A DNA stretch of 64,000 nucleotides from Rikenella sp031549665 (GCA_031549665.1 JAVBPJ010000003.1:1-64000); one strand, 5' to 3'; numbered from the stretch's first letter, positions 14,841-23,490 are shown. The notes: generated by a model not told the origin, from the letters alone. A program made the numbers and translations.

Positions 14841-15914
14841 CTAAAAAAGGGTCTTTAGCGCGTTGTAAATCTCGGTGGGGGTGTGTACCACGCCGCCCGT
14901 CCGGCCAAAGTGGCGCACGGGCGCGGCCCCGTTCACGGCCAGGCGGACGTCTTCCACCAACTGCCCCATGCTCATCTCCACGGCCAGCACGCCTTTGGTG
15001 TGGCGGGCCGCTTCGGCGATGGCTTCGCCGGGGAAGGGGAACAGGGTGATGGGGCGGATCAGCCCCACTTTCATTCCTTCGGCGCGGGCGTCTTCGACCA
15101 CCTTGGCGCAGATGCGCGACGACGAACCGTAGGCCACCAGCAGGTAGTCGGCATCGTCGGCGTGGAGGCTCTCCCAGCGGGTTTCGTCGCGTTCCATCGC
15201 CCGGTACTTGGCCTGGAGTTTGTGGTTGTGTTGTTCCAGCTCCTCGGGATCGATAAAGCACGACGTAACGACGTTCGACGCCCTGCCCTGCTTGCCGGTG
15301 GTGGCCCAGGGGGCTTTTTCGCGGATTTCGGCTTCGCTCCAGCGGGGTTTCACGGGCGACAGGGTTACTTTTTCCATCATTTGGCCGATGATGCTGTCGG
15401 TGAGGATCATCACCGGATTGCGGTACTTGAACGCCAGTTCGAAGGCCAGTTCCACAAAGTCGTTCATCTCCTGCACCGAGTTGGGGGCCAGCACCAGGGT
15501 GCGGTAGTCGCCGTGGCCTCCTCCCTTGACGATTTGGAAGTAATCGGCCTGCGAGGCCTGGATGCTTCCCAGCCCGGGGCCGCCGCGCGACACGTCGACC
15601 AGTACGCAGGGAAGTTCCGCGCCCGCCAGGTAGGAGATCCCTTCGCACATCAGGCTGATGCCGGGACTCGACGAGCTGGTCATTACCCGTTTGCCGCACG
15701 AGGCGCCTCCGTACACCATGTGGATGGAGGCCACTTCGCTCTCGGCCTGCAGCACGACCATGCCCGAACTCTCCCACGGGCGGAGTTCGGTCAGGGTTTC
15801 AAGCACTTCGGATTGGGGGGTGATCGGGTATCCGAAGTAGCCGTCGCACCCGCAGCGAACGGCTGCGTGGGCGAGTACCTCGTTCCCTTTCATTAATTTA
15901 ATTACCTGATCCAT
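14841..15914 (-). CDS. vorB: 2-oxoacid:ferredoxin oxidoreductase, alpha subunit (VorB type)
   Basis: 357 residues. It opens with Met-Lys-Gly-Asn-Glu-Val-Leu-Ala and the Gly-Tyr-Pro-Ile-Thr-Pro-Gln-Ser-Glu motif (about residues 28-36) typical of the pyrimidine-binding domain of VorB/KorA proteins. Ser-Ser-Ser-Ser-Pro-Gly-Ile-Ser-Leu-Met follows around residue 80. The name 3-methyl-2-oxobutanoate dehydrogenase subunit VorB is commonly used for this clade, but 2-oxoglutarate is equally possible. Six bases separate it from the ferredoxin subunit. Confidence 0.9.
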   Translation of the reverse strand: MDQVIKLMKGNEVLAHAAVRCGCDGYFGYPITPQSEVLETLTELRPWESSGMVVLQAESEVASIHMVYGGASCGKRVMTSSSSPGISLMCEGISYLAGAELPCVLVDVSRGGPGLGSIQASQADYFQIVKGGGHGDYRTLVLAPNSVQEMNDFVELAFELAFKYRNPVMILTDSIIGQMMEKVTLSPVKPRWSEAEIREKAPWATTGKQGRASNVVTSCFIDPEELEQHNHKLQAKYRAMERDETRWESLHADDADYLLVAYGSSSRICAKVVEDARAEGMKVGLIRPITLFPFPGEAIAEAARHTKGVLAVEMSMGQLVEDVRLAVNGAAPVRHFGRTGGVVHTPTEIYNALKTLF

Positions 15915-15920
15915 AGTGGA

Positions 15921-16154
15921 TTATTCGTTCGGATTTTTGGCGCGGTAAACGGTGATGCAGCTATCGGGACAGACCAGTGCGCAACCCGCGCAGCCGATGC
16001 AGCGTTCGGGAAAAGCCAGGTAGGAGTACGGATAGCCCATGGCGTTCACCTCTTTGTGAAGGCGGATAGCGTCGGTGGGACAGGCCGCGATGCACACTTC
16101 GCACCCTTTGCAGCGGTCGCTTTCGACGATGATGGAACCTTGAATCTTTGCCAC
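15921..16154 (-). CDS. 2-oxoacid:ferredoxin oxidoreductase, 2[4Fe-4S] delta subunit
   Basis: 77 residues from a GTG at 16154. Two ferredoxin motifs, Cys-Lys-Gly-Cys-Glu-Val-Cys-Ile-Ala-Ala-Cys-Pro and Cys-Ile-Gly-Cys-Ala-Gly-Cys-Ala-Leu-Val-Cys-Pro, bind two [4Fe-4S] clusters that carry electrons from the TPP site to free ferredoxin. The longer frame to 16244 is rejected because the promoter at 16177-16184 falls inside it. It is the first gene of the operon; having the delta subunit first is usual for Vor-type clusters. Confidence 0.9.
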   Translation of the reverse strand: MAKIQGSIIVESDRCKGCEVCIAACPTDAIRLHKEVNAMGYPYSYLAFPERCIGCAGCALVCPDSCITVYRAKNPNE

Positions 16155-16176
16155 GCTCTTTTTGTTAGAAAACGAA

Positions 16177-16184
16177 CAAAGATA
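16177..16184 (-). promoter_or_regulatory. -7 element TATCTTTG of the oxidoreductase operon
   Basis: Perfect minus-strand TAnnTTTG box, 22 bases upstream of the GTG start. It supports the GTG choice. Confidence 0.7.
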
Positions 16185-16242
16185 CCTTTTCTTGTTAGTA
16201 AAAACGAAGATAGTTTTTGCTATGTTACGAAGTCCAGTTGCC

Positions 16243-16273
16243 AAAAAAAGGGAGTAACCAACTGGTACTCCCT
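16243..16273 (-). terminator. Intrinsic terminator of serC-serA-DUF1015
   Basis: On the minus strand AGGGAGTA and its complement flank a second small inverted repeat, followed by seven T residues. Confidence 0.85.
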
Positions 16274-16295
16274 GTGTTAATTTGCTGTAAGTCGG

Positions 16296-17537
16296 TTATT
16301 CCAACGAGTGGATAACCAATCCGGAACGCAACTTGGGTTCGAACCAGGTGGTCTTCGGAGGCATGATGTTGCCGCTGTCCGAAATGTCGATCAACTGCTT
16401 CATCGACACGGGGTAGAGGGCGAACGCGACGGCCATTTCGCCGCTGTCGACCCGGCGGCTCAGCTCTTCGAGGCCGCGGATACCGCCTACGAAGTCGATC
16501 CGTTTGTCGGTGCGCAGGTCGTGGATTCCCAGCACTTCGTCCAGGATGTAGCGGGACGATACCGTAACGTCCAGCACGCCGATGGGGTCGTTGTCGTTGT
16601 AGGTATGGGGTTTCGCTTCCAATTGGTACCAGCCACCGTCGAGGTACATCCCGAAGTCGTGCAGCCGGGCGGGCCGGTACACCTGTTTTCCTTTGGGGGT
16701 AACCACGAAATGCTCGCCCAACCGTTCGACCAGTTGCGCGGGGGTCATGCCGTTCAGGTCTTTCACCACGCGGTTGTAGTCGATGATCTGAAGCTGGTTG
16801 TCGGGAAAGATGACAGCCAGAAAATAGCAATACTCTTCGTGTCCCGAGTGGTGGGGATTGGCCTTTTCCTTCTCCAGTCCCACGCGGGCGGCAGCGGCCG
16901 TGCGGTGGTGTCCGTCGGCCACGTAAAGGGCCGGGATTCTGGCGAACAGGCGGGTGATATGTTGGATCGTTTCCGGGTTGTCGATGACCCAGAAATGATG
17001 TCCGAAACCGTCGTCGGCCGTAAAATCGTATTCGGGGGCCTGCGAGGTAACCACCCGGGCGACAATCTCGTCCATTTCGGCCTGATGCGGGTAGGCGAAA
17101 AAGACGGGTTCGATGTTGGCGTTCTGGATCCGGATGTGGATCATCCGGTCCTCTTCTTTATCGGGACGGGTAAGCTCGTGTTTTTTGATGTATCCCTCCA
17201 GGTAGTCTTCGAAATGACACCCGGCTACGAGGCCGAACTGCGTGCGGCCGTTCATGGTCTGCGCGTAGACGTAGTAGCGGGGGGAGGAGTCCTGTACGAG
17301 CCACCCGCGCTTTTTCCACTGCTTGAAGTTTTCGACGGCCATTTGGTAGGCAGGCTCGGTGTGTTCGTCGATGATGGGGTCGAAATCGATCTCGGGCTTG
17401 GTGATGTGGAGCAACGATTTCTCGCCGGCTTCGGCCTGGGCCTCCTGCGAGTTGAGCACGTCGTAGGGGCGGGCCGCCACCTCTTTGGCGTAAGCTTGCG
17501 GGGGGCGGATGCCCGCAAAGGGTTTGATGCGTACCAT
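16296..17537 (-). CDS. DUF1015 family protein linked to serine biosynthesis
   Basis: 413 residues, the usual family length. The conserved Tyr-Val-Ala-Asp-Gly-His-His-Arg-Thr-Ala-Ala-Ala motif (about residue 206) is the DUF1015 hallmark. Its Asp-Gly-His-His-Arg core also resembles the nucleotide-binding motif of ParB/Srx-fold free-serine kinases such as SerK, but homology is not shown here. The gene is the third of serC-serA-DUF1015, 9 bp downstream of serA and followed by a terminator. I infer a role in phosphoserine or serine metabolism from context only; the biochemical function is unproven. Confidence 0.85.
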   Translation of the reverse strand: MVRIKPFAGIRPPQAYAKEVAARPYDVLNSQEAQAEAGEKSLLHITKPEIDFDPIIDEHTEPAYQMAVENFKQWKKRGWLVQDSSPRYYVYAQTMNGRTQFGLVAGCHFEDYLEGYIKKHELTRPDKEEDRMIHIRIQNANIEPVFFAYPHQAEMDEIVARVVTSQAPEYDFTADDGFGHHFWVIDNPETIQHITRLFARIPALYVADGHHRTAAAARVGLEKEKANPHHSGHEEYCYFLAVIFPDNQLQIIDYNRVVKDLNGMTPAQLVERLGEHFVVTPKGKQVYRPARLHDFGMYLDGGWYQLEAKPHTYNDNDPIGVLDVTVSSRYILDEVLGIHDLRTDKRIDFVGGIRGLEELSRRVDSGEMAVAFALYPVSMKQLIDISDSGNIMPPKTTWFEPKLRSGLVIHSLE

Positions 17538-17546
17538 GGGTAATGA

Positions 17547-18470
17547 TTATTTATTCACTTGGAAAGTGCGGTCGCCGCTGGCGAAGAACCCGGCGATTTG
17601 CCGCACGGCGGCCACTCCGGCATTGAGGTTGGCTTCGGCGGTCTCGGCGCCGATCTTTTTTGGGGTGGCGAACACCCGTGTGCCGAATTGTTCGGACAGG
17701 GCGGCCAGGTTGTCGGGAGCGATGTCGGCGGCGTATTTCAGGTCGGCGCGTTCGGCCAGGGCCTTGGCGAGTCCCTCTTCGCAGATCACCTCCTTGCGGG
17801 CGGTGTTGATCAGGGTGGCTCCCTTGGGCATGGAGGTCAGCAGGGTGTGGCCGATCGACCGCTTGGTTTGTTCGGTGGCGGGAATGTGGAGCGACAGGTA
17901 GTCGGAACCGGCGTAAAGCTCTTCGACCGATCCGGCCATGCGTATGCCCTCGCCGGCAAACACGGCGGGGTCGGTGATGAAGGGGTCGTAGGCCGACACT
18001 TCCATGCCGAGCGCCCGTCCGTAGCGGGCCACAATGCGGCCGATGTTGCCGTAGGCGTGGATGCCGAGCCGCTTGCCGTGAATTTCGGTTCCGGTGCCGG
18101 CGGTGAATTGATTGCGGGCCATCAGAATCATCAGGCCAACGGCCAGTTCGGCCACGGCGTTGGCGTTTTGTCCGGGGGTGTTCATGGCGACGATGCCCCG
18201 GGCCGAGCAGGCGGCCAGGTCGAGGTTGTCGTAACCGGCTCCGGCCCGCACCACGATTTTGAGGTTGGGGGCGGCGGCGATTACCTGGGCCGTTACTTTG
18301 TCCGAGCGGACAATCAGCGCATCGGCCGCAGCGACTGCGGTCAGCAGTTCGGCGGGATCGGTGTATTTTTCAAGCAGGCTCAGGGTATGTCCGGCCTGCT
18401 CGGCCGCCTGGCGAATGGCGGCGACGGCTGCTTTCGAGAAAGGTTTCTCGGTGGCGACAAGGATGTTCAT
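17547..18470 (-). CDS. serA: D-3-phosphoglycerate dehydrogenase, short lysine-type
   Basis: 307 residues: a minimal two-domain enzyme without the C-terminal ACT or ASB regulatory domains. The NAD site is Gly-Ile-His-Ala-Tyr-Gly-Asn-Ile-Gly (about residue 147). The active-site Arg lies in Asn-Thr-Ala-Arg-Lys-Glu. The position normally holding the catalytic His of Pro-His-Ile-Gly-Ala reads Pro-Lys-Lys-Ile-Gly-Ala. Lys-type PGDHs of this sort are known from Entamoeba and Bacteroides, so this is a genuine subclass and not a defect. It oxidises 3-phosphoglycerate as the first step to serine and follows serC by 11 bases. Confidence 0.92.
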   Translation of the reverse strand: MNILVATEKPFSKAAVAAIRQAAEQAGHTLSLLEKYTDPAELLTAVAAADALIVRSDKVTAQVIAAAPNLKIVVRAGAGYDNLDLAACSARGIVAMNTPGQNANAVAELAVGLMILMARNQFTAGTGTEIHGKRLGIHAYGNIGRIVARYGRALGMEVSAYDPFITDPAVFAGEGIRMAGSVEELYAGSDYLSLHIPATEQTKRSIGHTLLTSMPKGATLINTARKEVICEEGLAKALAERADLKYAADIAPDNLAALSEQFGTRVFATPKKIGAETAEANLNAGVAAVRQIAGFFASGDRTFQVNK

Positions 18471-18481
18471 AACGGCGCGTG

Positions 18482-19558
18482 TTATTTGGCGTATTGTTTT
18501 TCGAAGTCTTGCATGCACTGCACCAGCACTTCGACGCTCTCTTTGGCCAGGGCGTTGTAGGTCGAGGCGCGGAATCCGCCCACCAGCCGGTGGCCCTTGA
18601 TGCCGCTGATGCCGTAGCCCTTGGCGAAGTCGATAAAGAGCTGCGGATCGAGTTCGGCGTAGGGGTCGTTGTACACAAAGCAGATGTTCATCAGCGAGCG
18701 GTCTTCCACGGCGGCGGTGCCTTTGAACAGGGGGTTGCGGTCGATTTCGCCGTAGAGCAGCGCGGCCTTTTCCCGATTCATTTTTTGGATGGCCGGAACG
18801 CCCCCGATCGATTTGAGCCACTTGAGCGTTTCGCCCACCACGAAGATGGGGAATACGGGCGGGGTGTTGAACATCGACCCTTCGGCAATGTGGGTGCGGT
18901 AGTCGAGCATCGTGGGGATGGGGCGCGAAACCTTGCCCAGAATATCCTCGCGTACGATCACGAAAGTAACCCCGGCGGGGCCCAGGTTCTTTTGGGCGCC
19001 TCCGTAGATCAGTCCGTATTTCGACACGTCGACCGGACGGCTCAGGATGTCGGAACTCATGTCGGCCACCAGCGTTACGGGCGAATCGAGGTCGGCGTGG
19101 TATTCGGTGCCGAAAATGGTGTTGTTGGTGGTGATGTGCAGGTAGTCCAGGTCGGCGGGAATGGCCACCCCTTTGGGGATGTACGAGCAGTTCTTATCCT
19201 CGGAGCTGGCTACGGTAACCACCTCGCCGAAGAGTTTGGCCTCTTTCAGCGCTTTTTTCGCCCACACGCCGGTGTTGATGTATCCGGCTTTCTTTTCCAG
19301 CAGGTTGAAGGGAACCATGCAGAATTGCATGCTGGCTCCGCCGCCCAGAAAAAGTACTTTGTATCCGTCGGGAATATGGAGCAGCTCCTTGAACAGAGCC
19401 ACCGTTTCGTCCAAAATGGCCTCGAAGTCCTTCGATCGGTGCGAAATTTCGAGCAACGAAAGCCCGATTCCATTCAGGTCCAATACGGCCTTGGCGGCAT
19501 TTTCGACAGCGACACGGGGCAGGACAGAGGGGCCTGCGGAAAAATTGTGCTTCTTCAT
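18482..19558 (-). CDS. serC: Phosphoserine aminotransferase
   Basis: 358 residues from ATG 19558, beginning Lys-Lys-His-Asn-Phe-Ser-Ala-Gly-Pro-Ser-Val-Leu-Pro as is typical for SerC. The PLP lysine lies in Gly-Gly-Ala-Gln-Lys-Asn-Leu-Gly-Pro-Ala-Gly (about residue 190). It converts 3-phosphohydroxypyruvate to O-phosphoserine. It heads the serC-serA-DUF1015 operon. No phosphoserine phosphatase (serB) is seen in the window. Confidence 0.96.
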   Translation of the reverse strand: MKKHNFSAGPSVLPRVAVENAAKAVLDLNGIGLSLLEISHRSKDFEAILDETVALFKELLHIPDGYKVLFLGGGASMQFCMVPFNLLEKKAGYINTGVWAKKALKEAKLFGEVVTVASSEDKNCSYIPKGVAIPADLDYLHITTNNTIFGTEYHADLDSPVTLVADMSSDILSRPVDVSKYGLIYGGAQKNLGPAGVTFVIVREDILGKVSRPIPTMLDYRTHIAEGSMFNTPPVFPIFVVGETLKWLKSIGGVPAIQKMNREKAALLYGEIDRNPLFKGTAAVEDRSLMNICFVYNDPYAELDPQLFIDFAKGYGISGIKGHRLVGGFRASTYNALAKESVEVLVQCMQDFEKQYAK

Positions 19559-19619
19559 CTGTGTGAGTTTTAAAATTTTAAGCAAAACGACACCCGAAAC
19601 CCGAAAATTTCGAGAGCCC

Positions 19620-19665
19620 CAAAGGTCGGAATAATTCTTCAGTTAAGGAATTTTTGAGACCTTTG
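19620..19665. promoter_or_regulatory. Divergent promoters of serC and MATE gene
   Basis: Two GACCTTTG boxes (one mismatch from TAnnTTTG) face away from each other: minus strand at 19620-19627 for serC and plus strand at 19658-19665 for the MATE gene. No good -33 TTTG is visible for either. Confidence 0.5.
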
Positions 19666-19682
19666 TGGGGCAAAAAAATCCG

Positions 19683-21056
19683 ATGCAGGCGCAAGATTTC
19701 ACCCGTGGCCATATTGGCCGGCAAATTATCCGGTTCTCGATCCCGATTATTTTGGGGAACTTCGTCATGCAGTTTTACCAGATCGTCGACAGCGCGGTGG
19801 TGGGGCGGTATTTGGGCAAAGAGGCCCTTGCCTCGGTGGGAGCCAGCATGCCGGTGATCTTCGCGCTGATTTCGCTGGTGATCGGTATCGGAACGGGCGC
19901 TTCGGTGGTTATTTCCCAGTACTATGGGGCCAAGCAACCCGAAAAAGTGAAGTACACCAGCGACACGCTCCACATTTTCCTGATCGGCGCGGGGGCGTTG
20001 CTCGCCCTGGTGGGCATTTTCCTGACCGAACCCATCCTGCGCCTGACCGGACTGCCCGAAGAGCTGCTTCCGGCCGCCTCGCAGTATTTGCAGATATACC
20101 TGATCGGCATCGTGCTGCTGTTCGGCTTCAACGCCGTGGCGGCCATTTTGCGCGGAGTGGGCGATTCCACTACCCCGCTCTATTTTTTGGTGATTTCGGC
20201 GTTGCTGAACATCGGCCTCGACTTTCTGTTCATCGTCGGCCTCGACTGGGGCGTGGCGGGCGCGGCCTGGGCGACGGTGATTTCGCAGGGATCGGCCTAC
20301 TTTGCGGCGGTGTGGTACGTGAACCGTACGCAGCAGCTTTTCCGCATCCACCTGTTGAAGCTGAAGTTCGATTACGGCATCTTCAAACAGTGCCTGCGCT
20401 ACGGCCTGCCCACGGGGGTTCAGCAGTCGTTCGTGGCGTTGGCGGGAGTGGCCCTGATCGGCATTGTGAACACACAGGGAACCGACGTAATTGCCGGATA
20501 CAGCGCCGCCATCCGGCTCGACAGCCTGGCCATGATCCCCGCCATGAACTTTGCGATGGCCCTGACCAGCTTCGTCGGCCAAAACATCGGGGCCGGACGG
20601 ATCGACCGCGCCCGCAAGGGACTTCGCAAAACGCTGTTGTTCAGCTCGTTGGTTTGTGTGTTCATTACGGCGGTCATTGTGTTGTTCGGTTCGAACATCC
20701 TGCGGCTGTTCACCTCCGATCCGGCCGTGGTCGACGTGGGACACAACTACCTGGTGATTGTCAGTTCGTTCTACCTGGTGTTCAGCACCATGTTCGTCAT
20801 CAACGGCCTGTTGCGCGGAGCCGGAGCCGTGATCGTTCCCATGTTCTCGACCCTGATCTCGCTTTGGCTGGTGCGGCTGCCGGTGGCATTCGGCCTCGAA
20901 CGGTCGATGGGCACCCAGGGCATCTGGTGGTCGATTCCCATCGGCTGGCTCTCGGGCCTGATCATCGCATTCATCTACTACAAGAGCGGGAAGTGGGAAA
21001 ATCGCTCTATCTTTGCCCGAAAAGGGGCCTCCGTTGTCGCGGATGCCGAAATATAA
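19683..21056 (+). CDS. MATE family efflux transporter
   Basis: 457 residues with 12 predicted membrane helices in two six-helix halves, the MATE pattern. The N-terminus (Gly-Arg-Gln-Ile-Ile-Arg-Phe-Ser-Ile-Pro) and Gln-Phe-Tyr-Gln-Ile-Val-Asp-Ser-Ala-Val-Val-Gly (about residue 33) are family-typical. ATG 19683 is chosen over a GTG at 19665 that falls in the promoter box. It probably exports drugs or organic cations with Na+ or H+ antiport. It precedes yicC by 9 bases. Confidence 0.92.
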   Translation: MQAQDFTRGHIGRQIIRFSIPIILGNFVMQFYQIVDSAVVGRYLGKEALASVGASMPVIFALISLVIGIGTGASVVISQYYGAKQPEKVKYTSDTLHIFLIGAGALLALVGIFLTEPILRLTGLPEELLPAASQYLQIYLIGIVLLFGFNAVAAILRGVGDSTTPLYFLVISALLNIGLDFLFIVGLDWGVAGAAWATVISQGSAYFAAVWYVNRTQQLFRIHLLKLKFDYGIFKQCLRYGLPTGVQQSFVALAGVALIGIVNTQGTDVIAGYSAAIRLDSLAMIPAMNFAMALTSFVGQNIGAGRIDRARKGLRKTLLFSSLVCVFITAVIVLFGSNILRLFTSDPAVVDVGHNYLVIVSSFYLVFSTMFVINGLLRGAGAVIVPMFSTLISLWLVRLPVAFGLERSMGTQGIWWSIPIGWLSGLIIAFIYYKSGKWENRSIFARKGASVVADAEI

Positions 21057-21065
21057 CGTTACGCC

Positions 21066-21947
21066 ATGATTAAATCGATGACAGGCTTTGGCCGCGCCGA
21101 ACGCCAGGCGGCCGCCCGCAAACTCACCGTCGAAGTGAAAAGTTTGAACAGCAAACAACTGGACCTCACGGTGCGTGTTCCGTCCATTTACCGCGAAAAA
21201 GAGTACGACATCCGGGGTTTGGCGACCCGTTTGGCGGTGCGCGGCAAGGTGGATTTGCAGGTTTTTTACGAGAACATCGGAATCAAAAACGCCGCCGGCC
21301 AAATCAATCAGGAGCTGTTTTCGGCCTACTTCCACCAGTTGCGTTCGATGGCCGGCGAGCTGAAGTACGACCTGGCCGCCGAGCCGCTTTTTGCCACCGT
21401 GCTGCGCCTGCCCGAGGTGCTTCAAACCGAAGTAACGGTGGTTCCCGACGAGGAGTGGAGCCTGCTGGAAGAGGCGGTGGCGGAGGCCCTGTCCGACCTG
21501 AACGCCTTCCGCCTGCACGAGGGGGCCGTGTTGATGGCCGACCTGCTGGAACGCGTTTCGACCATCGAAACCCTCATGGGGCAGGTGGTTCCGTTCGAAA
21601 GCGAACGAATGGACATCGTTCGCAAACGCCTCTCCGAAGGGATCGAAGCGATGCAGTTGAAAATCGACCAAAACCGCTTCGAGCAGGAGCTGATCTACTT
21701 CCTCGAAAAGTTCGACATCACCGAAGAGAAGGTGCGCCTGAAACAGCATTGCGACTATTTCCGCACGGTGGTCTCCGCCGCCGAACCCGATGGCGTGGGC
21801 CGCAAGCTCGGGTTCATCACCCAGGAGATCGGCCGCGAGATCAACACGATGGGTTCGAAAGCCAACCACGCCGAAATCCAAAAAATCGTTGTTCAGATGA
21901 AGGACGAGCTGGAAAAGATTAAAGAGCAATTGCTCAACTTGTTATAG
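21066..21947 (+). CDS. yicC: YicC family endoribonuclease
   Basis: 293 residues, full length. It opens Met-Ile-Lys-Ser-Met-Thr-Gly-Phe-Gly-Arg-Ala and ends with the conserved DUF1732 region (Gly-Arg-Glu-Ile-Asn-Thr-Met-Gly-Ser-Lys-Ala-Asn-His). YicC proteins are endoribonucleases acting on small and damaged RNAs. The yicC-gmk order seen here is widespread in bacteria, supporting the assignment. Confidence 0.93.
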   Translation: MIKSMTGFGRAERQAAARKLTVEVKSLNSKQLDLTVRVPSIYREKEYDIRGLATRLAVRGKVDLQVFYENIGIKNAAGQINQELFSAYFHQLRSMAGELKYDLAAEPLFATVLRLPEVLQTEVTVVPDEEWSLLEEAVAEALSDLNAFRLHEGAVLMADLLERVSTIETLMGQVVPFESERMDIVRKRLSEGIEAMQLKIDQNRFEQELIYFLEKFDITEEKVRLKQHCDYFRTVVSAAEPDGVGRKLGFITQEIGREINTMGSKANHAEIQKIVVQMKDELEKIKEQLLNLL

Positions 21948-21957
21948 CAATTTTTTC

Positions 21958-22521
21958 ATGGGGAAAATACTGATTTTCTCGGCCCCGTCGGGTTCCGGAA
22001 AAACCACGCTGGTGAAACACCTGCTGGGTGTGTTCCCCGAGTTGGAATTTTCCATTTCGGCCACCTCGCGGGCGCCCCGCGGCGCCGAGCGCGACGGAGT
22101 CGATTACTACTTCATGGACGACGCCGAGTTTCAGGCCCGGGTCGAGGGCGGCGAGTTTGTCGAGTGGGAAGAGGTGTACCGGGGAACCCGTTACGGCACC
22201 CTCCGTGCCGAACTCGACCGTATTTGGGATCGGGGCCATGTGGCCGTGTTCGACGTGGACGTCTTGGGCGGCCTGAACCTCAAGCGCATGTTCGGCGATC
22301 AGGCCCTGGCGCTCTTTATCGAAGCCCCTTCGATGGAGGTGTTGCGCCAACGCCTGGAGGGCCGCGCCACCGACACCCCCGAAGCCATTGAACGCCGCCT
22401 GGCCAAAGCCCGCGAAGAGCTGGCCTATGCCCCCCGGTTCGACCACATTGTGGTGAACGACCGCCTGGAGCAGGCCTGCCTCGAAGCCGAACGGCTGATC
22501 GCCTCGTTTATAGCGAAATAA
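21958..22521 (+). CDS. gmk: Guanylate kinase
   Basis: 187 residues. The P-loop is Ser-Ala-Pro-Ser-Gly-Ser-Gly-Lys-Thr-Thr (residues 8-17). The GMP-binding stretch is Ser-Ala-Thr-Ser-Arg-Ala-Pro-Arg (about 37-44), then Gly-Val-Asp-Tyr-Tyr-Phe-Met. It phosphorylates GMP to GDP in the cytosol. It lies 10 bp after yicC and 10 bp before nadD. Confidence 0.96.
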   Translation: MGKILIFSAPSGSGKTTLVKHLLGVFPELEFSISATSRAPRGAERDGVDYYFMDDAEFQARVEGGEFVEWEEVYRGTRYGTLRAELDRIWDRGHVAVFDVDVLGGLNLKRMFGDQALALFIEAPSMEVLRQRLEGRATDTPEAIERRLAKAREELAYAPRFDHIVVNDRLEQACLEAERLIASFIAK

Positions 22522-22531
22522 CCTGACCGCC

Positions 22532-23308
22532 ATGCAAACCGCCCTGCTGATGGGGTCGTTCAACCCCGTACACAACGGCCATTTGGCCATTGCCCGATAC
22601 GTACTCGACCGACAACTCGCCGGCGAGGTGTGGTGGGTGGTTTCGCCCTGGAATCCGCTGAAAGACGCCGGCGAACTGGCTCCGTTTTCCGACCGGGTCG
22701 AGATGGTCCGGCTGGCCATCGAGGGAGACCCCCGCATGCGGCTCTGCACCATCGAACAGGAGCTGCCCCTGCCCTCCTACACCATCCAGACCCTGCGTGC
22801 GCTGCGGGAACGCCACCCCGACCGCCGATTTGTTATTTTAGCCGGTAGCGACATCGCCGACCAATTGCCCCGTTGGCGCGAGCCGGAAGCCTTGCAGCAA
22901 CTGGCATCGTTTTTGTTCTATCCCCGTAACCGGGGAGTGGCCTCGGCCCCGATGGCGGACGCTCCCCAATGGCCGATCGAATCGACCTCGCTGCGGCATC
23001 AAATCCGGTTGGGACACCTTCCGTCGACGTCGATGCCCGCTCCGGTTTGCGATTATATTACCCGCCATAACCTGTATGCTATGAAAACGATCCAAGAACT
23101 ATCCGCCCTGATCCAGCGGCAACCCGATCAGGCGAAACACCATTTCGAGCGGGGCGAACTCTACTACCGCAACAACGAATTCGGAAAAGCGATGAACGAC
23201 TTCAACCGCGCCCTTGAACTCGACCCCGCGTACACGGCGGCCCGGCAGATGAGGGAGATGACCGAATCGATCATCCAGTTCCGTAATACCGACATCTACA
23301 ACCCCTGA
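22532..23308 (+). CDS. nadD: NadD nicotinate-nucleotide adenylyltransferase fused to a TPR segment
   Basis: 258 residues. Residues 1-183 are a complete NadD: Gly-Ser-Phe-Asn-Pro-Val-His-Asn-Gly-His (nucleotidyl-transferase H-x-G-H), Gly-Ser-Asp-Ile-Ala-Asp, and Glu-Ser-Thr-Ser-Leu-Arg near the end in place of the Ser-Ser-Thr-x-Ile-Arg motif. The frame then continues without a stop into a 75-residue tetratricopeptide-like piece (Glu-Arg-Gly-Glu-Leu-Tyr-Tyr-Arg-Asn-Asn-Glu and Asp-Phe-Asn-Arg-Ala-Leu-Glu-Leu-Asp-Pro). An in-frame ATG at 23081 could restart the TPR part as its own product. NadD makes deamido-NAD from NaMN and ATP. Confidence 0.88.
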   Translation: MQTALLMGSFNPVHNGHLAIARYVLDRQLAGEVWWVVSPWNPLKDAGELAPFSDRVEMVRLAIEGDPRMRLCTIEQELPLPSYTIQTLRALRERHPDRRFVILAGSDIADQLPRWREPEALQQLASFLFYPRNRGVASAPMADAPQWPIESTSLRHQIRLGHLPSTSMPAPVCDYITRHNLYAMKTIQELSALIQRQPDQAKHHFERGELYYRNNEFGKAMNDFNRALELDPAYTAARQMREMTESIIQFRNTDIYNP

Positions 23309-23310
23309 CC

Positions 23311-23334
23311 GCGCCCAAACGGGCGCTCCGTTTT
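23311..23334 (+). terminator. Probable terminator after nadD
   Basis: GCGCCC-AAAC-GGGCGC stem-loop shortly followed by TTTT. It closes the MATE-yicC-gmk-nadD unit. Confidence 0.55.
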
Positions 23335-23490
23335 CGGCGTTTGTGTCCTTTTCGGGGAAGGTACGACCGCTGCGCCAATGGGGTTTGTTTTCCGAGGCGA
23401 TTCCGTACCCTTTCATCGTAGGGCCTTCCAGGTTTTTTCATTGATTTTTCGATAAAATAAGCGAATGTGTTTTTCGGGACGAAAAATTAC

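Noticed and set aside
19578..21929. A 783-codon open frame antisense to the MATE and yicC genes
   Set aside because: High-GC codon usage leaves the antisense frame free of stops. The composition is low-complexity (Gln, His, Arg, Glu) and no domain is visible; both sense genes are clear.
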